Of a stretch of DNA of 64,000 nucleotides, positions 55,539 through 64,000 are shown in pieces. The position numbers and the translations under genes were made by a program. The notes under the pieces were generated by a model that saw only the letters and a program-made list of their open reading frames with translations, did no database searches and had not been told where the DNA came from. The stretch lies in contig JAKLMB010000001.1 in the NCBI GenBank assembly GCA_022813625.1, positions 868,001 through 932,000 on the forward strand. The letters are read 5' to 3'. Source of the stretch: Aaosphaeria pasadenensis (taxonomy: Eukaryota > Ascomycota > Dothideomycetes > Pleosporales). Within the stretch, counting starts at the first letter, position 1; each line of letters begins with the position of its first letter.

Positions 55539-55787
55539 CTATGCTTTGGCGGCACGGCGGGCGGTGATCTGATGATCATGGTCAATACTTGCCTAGGAGC
55601 ACGTGAATGATGGGATCCGTCATACCTTCTTGTGGATGAAAAGACTGAGCAACAGGATGGCAACGGCACCGATGATGGCGAAGACAAGGATGACACCGGG
55701 TTCCCGGGCAGCCCAGTTCTTGCGCTTCATGAGGTGGTTGACAGCGACCTCGCTGCGGGTGATGAGAGACTTGTCGAAAGCGGCCAT
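55539..55787 (-). CDS. Small single-pass membrane protein (63 aa)
   Basis: Two exons in transcription order, 55787-55626 and 55568-55539, encode 63 residues. The 57-nt intron is GTATGA...CAG, phase 0. The N-terminal half is polar with a basic MKRKNWAAREPG, then one membrane helix (VILVFAIIGAVAILLLSLFI), then a short basic tail (HKKITARRAAKA). The layout suggests a tail-anchored or single-pass protein of an internal membrane, with the basic end exposed. I recall similar short proteins in other filamentous ascomycetes but know no function. The first exon has dense, well-behaved coding sequence. Splicing into a ten-codon last exon adds the basic tail and stop. Confidence 0.75.
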
Positions 55788-58700
55788 TTCTGCGATTGGG
55801 GTCTATTCCGACGTGTTAGCTTCTGTGCATTGCGAATTCATCAATTGCGACGTCGTTCCGAGCCCAATGGCACCTTGAAGGCGCATTCAACAGATTTGCG
55901 ACGCGAGAGCAACCGGCAAGAGGTGGTCGGAGAGGGTCTCGGATAGGCGCAGGGATCATTGAGCCAAGGGCGATCGTGCGCGTGCGCATTGGATGCCGTG
56001 AGGGCCAGCCCAGGGCAGGAGCGTACCTTTTGAGTGACGGAGAAGAAGTTCCTCGAAGATTGACTTTGGATTGTCGGAGGATGGAAGCTTGCTTAAGAGC
56101 TGTTGACGGGAAGTAGCTTGTCAGCGCAAAGTGGCCAATGTGATACGCGCGATTGGAAAGGTGGAGGTCGAGGAGGTGACGAGACAGTGCATTGAACGCG
56201 AGACCAGAACAGATATCGGCGGGTTATCCGCGCTCTTATGAACAGGACGGGCCGCCGAAAAATCTGCAATAGGTGAGGCATTTCTTTGGCGTGCCTGGTC
56301 GGCCGCACGAGGAAGCCGGTAGGATCCGGCGTGGGATAGGGCAAAAGCATTGGGACATGGAAGACGGCGGAGAAGCTGTGGGATACATACCTGGAGCTAA
56401 GTGGTGAAGGGAATAGGATGAGGATGGAGAGGAAGCAAGCCTGTACTTGTAGATGTAATCGGGGGTGAGGAGAGAAGAGAAAAGAGAGAGAGAGGAAGTT
56501 GGATGGAGAAGAAGAATTAAAAGACCAAAAGGACGCGGGAGAGAGACGAGAGAGTGTGGGAGCTCCAATGATGGAGAACCAAGGGAAAAGACTATAGCCA
56601 ATGGCCGACGGCGGTAGGGCGGGGCTCCCGCTAGTTTTGGCCGAACAAGGCAAGAATGCGACCAAGCAATCATCGTCACAGTAATTAATCCCGTCGGGTA
56701 TGTATCGTCGCTGTCATGGATGTGGACTATCAATTCTTGTATGATATCTACTGTGGACGGGAGAAGCAATAATGGAAAACAAGAAGAGGAAAGGGATATC
56801 TGGATACGGCATTTGTGGTTTTCCCTTCTCAATGCCGCAAGTGGGAGTGGTTTTGTTGAACAGATGGTTATTGTCTATGGAAATACTGGATGCATATGGA
56901 TATGGGAGCTCAATTGGTCGCAATCAAGACCACCAAGACCAAGCAAGAGTCTTGGTAGCAATAGCACTATTCATAGATGGTATGTACATATTCCATACTG
57001 CGATACGTAGTACTATGCGTGTATTCAACACTGTATATCGTGGATAGATAGATATCATGTACATAGTATGTTGATGTGAGTGAGTGAATGCATGAGTGAA
57101 TGGGTGGAGTTTTGCCAGTTTCCTCCGGTCACCCGCTAAAACGTTCGGCTCCACTCTAGGCCCCTGCAAGCCCAAGCAGACCTTCCCACATCCGGTCTAG
57201 CATATTATGTCATTGGGAAATCGACAGGGTAGCTCTTTTTTACTTTTGCTTTTATCCCTCCCCATCACACCCATCACGCCCACTACGCCCATCTCTCCCT
57301 CGTATCCCTACGGCCTCTAACTATCTGCGACTCTGCCAGTACCTGGTTCACGATTACCTACATGCCTAGATACACCACCGTACATGACTGCTCTTCCGCG
57401 CTCTCCCAGTAGATTCTTTGAGTCAGCCACAAGAGGCTGATCCGGCACTCCACCGGCTACGTCAGAGGCAAAAACCACCTTTCTCCGCGATCCGACGAAC
57501 TCCCCCAACAACTGACCTGACCTGAGCTTGACCTGAGCTTGACCTGACTGGACTGGATCAGACTTGACTCGATACGATGCGCCACGACAAGGAACATCAA
57601 TATCCGGAGGTGCACCCACACCCTGGCCTGGTTGCTTAGATAAAAACCAAGGCGAGAGACAAGCTCATGCCAAGTTTACAGCTCATTTGGCATTGTGGAC
57701 CATGCACCTTGACTAGGACGACAGGGTGTGGGTGTGGGCCTCATTGATCGCTGCGTGTTGTGTGCATACAACAATATTGTTATTACCGCCAGGAACAGAA
57801 ACAAACTCCAACGATCCCAACCTTCTCATCGACTCTCGGCCATCTCAATAACCATCGCAACCTTTTCCTAGCTCCCACCAACCATTCCACGCCCCGTGCT
57901 TTGTCTTATTTGACCGCCCCAACTTCGCTCAATCGCCGTCCCACGCGCCGTCCCCTCACTCGTCGTATAGCCTCGCACGAGGTCCATCACCAGTCTGTAG
58001 CCTCTCCCACGCCCATAGCTCATACTTCCGTTACTACATGCTCCATTCTTGTTACAATCACGGAGTATATAGTCTGCCTGTGATACTTCGTCGCATCATC
58101 GTGAACTCTCGTTTGAACTATTACTCTATACATTTATCTATCCTTACCGCATTTCCCGCCGTCTACATATTTGTATTGGTTGGGACTCGGCGAGACATCA
58201 GATGATCTGCAAATGTGGGAGCCAATATCAATCTCCAAAAAAATCACTCAAATTCACAATTCATAACTTTTGCTTTACCACGCATATCTCATATGTTGAT
58301 CTGGGCGCCACGGCCACTGGCTTAGGTTATTAATCCCCGGGAATCACGACCGCCTCGGAGATGGGATGCGTTGTCGTCATTTTTTCGGCACTATGCTAGT
58401 CCGCCTTGCAAACCTACGTTGTACCATTTCCGTTCCTACAGCAATTGTTGCTCCTATAATTGAACGCCAGATCGTTTCGCGACAAATCTGCTCGAACCGA
58501 GCTTCCACCGTAGTCCTTCGTATTGTCGCGTCCAACTAATTCGTAGTCAAGGCAACATCTCCGAGTCTTACAAATGGGATGGGTGGGCGCTCGGACCATC
58601 TTGTTCGCAATTAGCTCGCAGATAAGAGGACCCTGCAGGAACCGAAAACGGAACAACAATGACCTCAATCCATTACCATCATCCATGGTCCATGAGTTAT

Positions 58701-59162
58701 CGCCATCATTGTTCGTTCAGCAGGATTCAACGATCACAATTGACCACCACGAGAAATTGGAATCATCGGATTGAAGAGGCAAAGATGGAGAACAAAGGAT
58801 GAGGAAGGGTCGTTCTTCTGTGGATGTGTCCCTCGGCAACTGCAGCTCCCTAGTTTCTCTGGATAGCTATGTGCAGGTGTACTAACATCCACAATATCCG
58901 TCCAGAGACAGGAATAACATTAACTCGCCACTTCCAATTGCAGCCGTTCAAAAACGACAATTGCTTCACAATCTCAACTTTCCCTTCTCCGTTAATGCAG
59001 ACATGCCTGAAGTTCTTCAGCATTACAACTGCTCTGTGCTGGCAAGAGCCACACAGAGCACGTATACAAACCAAACTTTCAGCGCGTATCAGATCGAACA
59101 CAATCTATGACACTCCTCGTTATCCACCAGTATTGATTTAACCACAGGCCTCCCATCTTACC
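55788..59162. other. Largest gap, 3.4 kb
   Basis: Divergent region between the small membrane-protein gene and the SET gene. It holds GACCTGAGCTT tandem copies and purine-rich tracts (56455-56560). Open frames at 56093-56665 (minus) and 57760-58083 (plus) were considered and not accepted. A non-coding RNA or a multi-exon gene I cannot resolve remains possible. Confidence 0.4.
57519..57547. repeat. 11-bp tandem repeat GACCTGAGCTT
   Basis: Two exact 11-bp copies and a partial third (GACCTGA), flanked by further GACCTG and GACTGG words. Confidence 0.85.
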
Positions 59163-61355
59163 ATGTCGACAGAAGTACCTATTCCTGGGGCGGCCATACC
59201 CGGACCGCAAGGCCGTCGAGCATCTTATCGCGGAGCCGATTGCATGCTTGCCATCGCTGAGGCAAATCGCGCATTATCTGCTCTACGAGTCCGCAAAGCC
59301 CTCGACATATATACCCGCGTGCTCGAAGCGAACAACGGGCATATCGTCGCTTTCCTGAATCGCTCCCTATGCTACCTACTTCTGGGATATCCGACTCTTG
59401 CAGTAGCCGATGCTCATCGAGCTGTCCTGGCGATTAACCATACAATGAATCGGTCTACCGATACACTTGATGCACGCACCCATCTGTACAATATGTGGCT
59501 ATTTGTCCGAGAAGCGGATCCAAAGCTCGACTCATGGACGACTGGGCCTAATCAGTATGCTGGGCGTGGTCGATTCCCGTTTCTCAACGTTCCCCTCGCC
59601 AGCCTGACCATTGAACCGGAACCGGAACGTGGCCCGGAGAGCTGCATTGTAGACGAAGCAACGCCAAAGAAACGGACGTCGACCCATCTCTTGCGCAACG
59701 TATGGCTAAAGGCTTACTATCGCCTTGCCATTGCGTTGTGGCAATGTGGTGGTGGCGCATGGCAAAGCGCTGTGGATCAAATCGATATTGTGAGAGATAT
59801 GAATGACATTTCGAGGGATGATATCTCTTGTTTCCGAAAACTATGGGAACAAATCGACACCGACGCCAAGGACATAATAACAGAGGAGGCTTTTATCCAC
59901 AACTTCCTAAGAGATAGAGGCTTGGAGCCAATTCCACCTGGTAGTTGCATTCGGAGTTTGATTCGATCTCGATTCACAAAAGCAAAACATGAAGCATTCC
60001 CATGGGATCGCGACAGCTTGGTGTGGGTGGATACTCATAGCCCAATTCCACTCGATTTAAGCATGTTGACTGAATCATCCCCTATTGAATTCTTCTTCAA
60101 AATTGGCAATGGACCGGGCGCATCAGCGAGATTGGCATTGAGGGCCAAACGGGGCATTTATGGCAACCAATGTCTCCTCAGGGAAGACTCCGCTCTCCGT
60201 GCTGTTTTGCCACGTCCAGCAGTATTCAACTACTGTGCAGGCTGCAGTTCACCACTTCGCTATCATGCTCGGATGCAGCATCCCCGCGCGCCTATTGAGC
60301 TCGAATCGTATGAAAAAATGGTGGAAAAATTACTGGAAGCCACTCCTCGGGATGGGAGAAACCTACCTTGTCGGGACTGCGAGGAGTACACATATTGCGC
60401 CGAAGCTTGCCGAATGAGGCATGCAAATCTCACGCACCGTAGGCTTTGTGGTGTCAAAAGGCTCACCGTCGGCCAATATGAGCACACTATTCCGAACTCT
60501 TGGTCGATTCCCAGACCAAGTTATGTACAGTTTCAACTGTCTCTTCTAGAGGAGGTCCTTGCAACGGCAGATGTTCCAGACTTGTCGAAATTTCCTTTCG
60601 TTCTGATGGATGATGGCTCCTGTGATCGTCCTTCTATCTCTCCGGACGAATGGGCTCAAGAAGAGCCCTTGAGGATTGAGCCATCGGTAGGGAGCACACC
60701 CCATGCAGGGCATGCCAGCTAGCAGCCAAACGTTAACCCCATGGACAAGATATATCCCAATCGTTTGACTTTAAGTAGACTGGTAGAACGTTTCAATGCG
60801 GCAACTGATCAAAGCAAAGACGCCGAGGACTCAGGCATCGAGGAGTTAGACAACATCACCAGGAACTTCGACGCTACAGAATCGTGTCATTACATAGATT
60901 GGTCTTATGACACCTCCGTGCGTCTGCCATACGAAGCGGTGCGTCTTCGTCATGCAGGACGGTCGGAGAGCGACGGCATCGAAGCAGTGTTCGACATGAA
61001 CTACGACGGGTGGATTCTCGAAACGATCCGCATGAAGATCGATGCCACAATGCGCGTGCGCAAACTTCCCGATGACGATCCGCCAAGAGCGGACGGATAT
61101 CCAATGGACATACGTCAATACCATATGAATAAATACCTCGACCCCTGGAGGACCTTCACCTATGGAGACACGTATTCGCATGAGCGGCCGTCCATGGGCG
61201 CAATACAGCCTCTCATTCATGCGATCACCCCAGCTGCGCGTGTTTATACGGGTGGAGTACCTTCGGTGGCAAACGTCAAAGTGATAAATCTGGGGACTTC
61301 TATCGAGGTTGTCTCCAAGGGCAGGATCATGCCCGGCGAAGTCCTAGTTGGCTAA
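59163..61355 (+). CDS. TPR/MYND/SET-domain protein (SMYD-like)
   Basis: Probably two exons, 59163-60686 and 60750-61355, giving 709 residues. The 63-nt intron is GTAGGG...AAG; a CAG acceptor at 60725 (39-nt intron) would also keep the frame. Residues 28-95 resemble a TPR pair (ADCMLAIAEANRALSALRV, FLNRSLCYLLLGYPTLAVAD). SET opens at ALRAKRGIYGNQCLLREDSA and is interrupted by a MYND-type zinc finger (CAGCSSPLR, LPCRDCEEYTYCAEAC, HRRLC), as in SMYD lysine methyltransferases. The second exon ends with the strand-like NVKVINLGTSIEVVSKGRIM and GEVLVG. The usual Asn-His pair and a Tyr after this motif are not seen, so methyltransferase activity is doubtful. It could also be two adjacent fragments of a broken gene. 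Confidence 0.72.
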
Positions 61356-61725
61356 GTTATGTGACCATTCTTGGTAGGTCCTTGCTATTCACTCATTCTT
61401 TCAAAGACCAGTTACAAATCTTGCATACTGTGTAGAGTGTATGTTTCGTGATGTCTTTGTACTGGAGATATCGTAACGATTCCAGTCTTCGATACTCCGC
61501 TGATCAAGTCTGTGCACATTCACCAGACTGCCTCTGTGTATGACTTATTATCGTACCGATGCGTGAAGTCGTATTTCGAAGATGTGGGTCGGTCCAATCC
61601 ACTGAGTGTGTGGAAGATATAGTAGCTGAAGTTGAACTTCCAGAACATAGATTATATGAGTTTAGCTAGGGGCAAACAATACATACATCAACTATCAGTT
61701 CTCACGGCCTCAACTCTCCCACAAC
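61356..61725. other. Convergent intergenic region, 370 bp
   Basis: Shared 3' flank of the SET gene and the MFS gene. No feature recognised. Confidence 0.5.
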
Positions 61726-63667
61726 CTACAAAGTATAAATGAAATCCGGCCTCTTATCCCCCAACATCTCCACCTCCTCCTCCCCCTTCCCTTCAACCCA
61801 AACATCCCTCTCCCCACGCATCCTCTTCCCATTCTCCCTAACCAACAACCACCTCGTCACGACGCTCCCCCCAAACAAAAACAGCACCAAATACGCCAAC
61901 ACGACCCCATGCCCCAAAAAGAACCTCGGCTTATCCCTCCCCCTATAAATATTCGACGCAACAACACCATTCAGGTTCCCCCACCCAATCACAAACCCCA
62001 ACGTAACGCCCCTCTTATACACGCCCTCCACATTATTACTCGCCCAAGAAATCGTATTCGCAATGCACGGGTATATCCCCACGGCGCCCAGGAACGTCCC
62101 CGCGTACTGCACCCCCGGCGTCTCACTGCCCAGCAACATCGCGAACCCCACAATCCCAAATACGGACACCCCGATATTGCACAGCCCACGCTGCCGCGTG
62201 CGGTCGGCAAGCCAGCCTATCCCCACGGTGACGATGGCAGCGAGCGCGTAGGGGGGAACGCTGAGGAGGTTCGCGGTCGTGCTGGTGTAGCCGAGGCCGC
62301 GGATGATGGTGGGCAGGAACAGGCTGAAGGCGTAGAGCGAGCCGTCGCAGCCCATGTAGATGACCGCGAAGGCCCAAGTCTTCCAGTCGAGGACCGAGGC
62401 GTAGAAGTAGGTCATTTTGAAGGATTCGTGCGACGCTGAGGCTTGCTTGTCGGCTTTCAAGCGGCGGAGAACGCGCTGGCGATCGGACGGGGAGAGGAAG
62501 GTCGCGGTGTCCGGGAAGTCGTGGACCATCCAGTAGGAGGCGATGCCTACGAGGATTGTGGCGAGGCCTTCGAGGATCTGGGGGTGGGGGGGTTAGTGGG
62601 TTTGGTATTTGGGATGGGAAGGGGAGGGAGGAGGGGGGGAGGCGTACGAAGATCCAGGCCCAGCCGCGTTTGCCGCCTATGCCGTCTATAGTTCACGTCG
62701 TTAGCTTTTCAAGTGGACTTGACTTGATATAAGGGACTGTGGATTCTTCCCACGTGACGACAAAGGTAGGACAACTCACCCATCTGAGCAATAGCAGCAG
62801 CAAGCAGTCCGCCAAACGAGCCAGCCAACGCAGCGGCAGAGAAGAAGATGGCGGCGCGGATGCCGAATTCAGAGCGTCGGTACCAGCACGAGAGGTAGTA
62901 GTTCACGCCGGGGAAGAGGCCTGCCTCGGCGACGCCGAGCCACCAGCGCTGTGTTAAAGGGGACATTGGTCAGTGACAATTGATCGATTGAGAAGTCAGG
63001 TTGGATAGGAGAGTGGACATACAGCTGTCATCAGTCCGGCGTAGTTGTGTACGAGGCCCATTGTCGTCATGCATATGCCCCCTATATCACGAACTCAGTT
63101 TCAGTTTCTCATTCCGCATCCATCCCCCAAATATCACAAAGTCGAAAAAAAAAACCAGAAAGAAGGAAAAGACAAGAGAACTCACACCACACCATGATAA
63201 TCGGCAAAAAGATACTCGGTCGCAGCTTCTTGAGCAGGATGTTCGTGAGCGGCTCGAACAGCGCGTACGAGACGAAGAAGATGGTCAGCGAGGCGTTGTA
63301 CTGCCCGTCCGTCATCCCTAGGTCCTCCTGCAGGCCATCGATCTTCGCGTTGCCGATGTTCGTCCTGTCGAGGAAGGAGATAAGGTAGAGGAAGGAGAGC
63401 CAGGGGATGAGCTTCAGATCGAGGCGCCAGAGGAGTTTGCGGTCCTGTTGGTAGTCGGTTAGTCGCTTGTTTGGGGGAGTTTGGGGGAGAGAAGGGAAAG
63501 AAGAAGAGACGAACGATGGCTGCGCGCTCTTCTGAGCTGAGTCCTGCGTCTGGGTCGGGCATGTCTTCCAAGCGCGTTCGATTGATGTTGGGTTGCGAAA
63601 CCGCATTTCCGTCTTCGATCTTCTCGTCGCTGTTTGAATAGCGGTCTTTCTCTATTGCGGTCGCCAT
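61726..63667 (-). CDS. MFS transporter, allantoate-permease (ACS/Dal5) type
   Basis: Six exons in transcription order, 63667-63515, 63444-63186, 63081-63023, 62948-62780, 62685-62648 (38 nt) and 62577-61726, encode 509 residues. The introns are 70, 104, 74, 94 and 70 nt. Family blocks of anion:cation symporters (Dal5, Tna1, Vht1 type) are clear: LLWRLDLKLIPWLSFLYLIS, FLDRTNIGNAKIDGLQEDL, NILLKKLRPSIFLPIIMVWW, RWWLGVAEAGLFPGVNYYLS and GIRAAIFFSAAALAGSFGG. About 12 TM segments are expected. It would import a small organic anion or vitamin (allantoate, nicotinate and the like) with protons at the plasma membrane; the substrate is unknown. All junctions keep frame; the first donor is the less usual GTTCGT. 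The C-terminus is short and charged. Confidence 0.9.
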
Positions 63668-64000
63668 CTTGTCGAGATCTGGTATTCTTGTCTGTTGTAC
63701 TTAATGTCACCAGAAGGAAGTTGGCGAAGCGATGCGCTTCGTAAGTTGATAATATACTCTTAGCACAGGACGAGTGAGAAAAAACCAGAGATTCAGACAA
63801 TGTCAGTCCTCGGGTGCGATTACAGCGATATAAACCCCATAGCCGACAACTAAACCAACTACATCATTCAAACACAAGGTGGGCCTCCCTCCACACCTCA
63901 CTATGATTAAAAATCCATTGTACCCAATGTTTACCCCGGGTTGCCGCCCCAAAAAAAACAACGTCACCTGTCCTGTCTCTCTCCCTCCCACCAGCACTCA
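63668..64000. promoter_or_regulatory. Upstream region of the MFS gene
   Basis: 333 bp to the right edge of the window, presumed promoter and leader of the minus-strand MFS gene. No defined element. A small open frame at 63803-63997 is not supported as a gene. Confidence 0.4.

Noticed and set aside
56093..56665. 190-codon minus-strand frame upstream of the small membrane protein
   Set aside because: Ser/Pro/Leu-rich translation of a purine-rich tract; probably 5' flanking or leader DNA.
57760..58083. 107-codon plus-strand frame in the 3.4-kb gap
   Set aside because: Thr/Ser/Pro-rich, no motif; consistent with pyrimidine-rich non-coding DNA.
1..64000. Transposons, CRISPR arrays and rRNA genes
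   Set aside because: No reverse transcriptase, transposase, long terminal repeats, spaced direct repeats or conserved rRNA segments were seen; only microsatellites and short tandem repeats.

Overview
The window is nuclear DNA of a filamentous ascomycete (Pezizomycotina; Dothideomycetes is my best guess, but the sequence alone does not settle the class). Reasons: genes carry short introns of about 46-220 nt, nearly all GT-AG with CTAAC/CTGAC-like branch sites; fungus-specific families occur (HET domain, DUF6594, Zn2Cys6 regulator, PDR-type ABC transporter, MFS drug pumps); and there are no operons or Shine-Dalgarno sites. I rebuilt splice forms by hand from reading-frame continuity and family motifs. 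Exon limits are given inside each entry and are predictions.

Left part (1-12.6 kb): the 3' end of an unrecognised gene, a cysteine-rich zinc-ribbon protein, and a nucleoside 2-deoxyribosyltransferase-like protein with a possible N-terminal extension. An accessory-looking block follows: a tiny cysteine-rich ORF, a fungal-type kinase with DFQ in place of DFG, a HET-domain (heterokaryon incompatibility) protein, a DUF6594 membrane protein and an orphan protein.

Middle (13-38 kb): mostly housekeeping. It holds a U2 snRNP B''-like RRM protein divergent from Arp2/3 subunit ARPC1, a Zn2Cys6 transcription factor with a polyglutamine C-terminus, a two-TM unknown, an LYAR-type zinc-finger protein, an Erv2-type ER sulfhydryl oxidase divergent from a branched-chain aminotransferase, a NEDD8/SENP8-type cysteine protease with two micro-exons, and a 1185-residue protein whose layout resembles meiotic axis proteins (Red1/SYCP2).

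Right part (38.8-64 kb): a transporter-rich stretch with a 14-TM MFS pump (one GC-AG intron), a full-size PDR ABC transporter and a 12-TM MFS pump. Then come succinate dehydrogenase iron-sulfur subunit (SdhB) divergent from a HAD-family protein, a 63-residue membrane protein, a TPR/MYND/SET protein and an allantoate-permease-type MFS transporter.

The intergenic gaps are long (up to 3.4 kb), with microsatellites and short tandem repeats but no recognisable transposon. I found no tRNA, rRNA or CRISPR. The most interesting leads are the axis-protein candidate, the micro-exon protease gene, the GC-AG intron, and two genes with in-frame alternative starts that would add basic, presequence-like N-termini.
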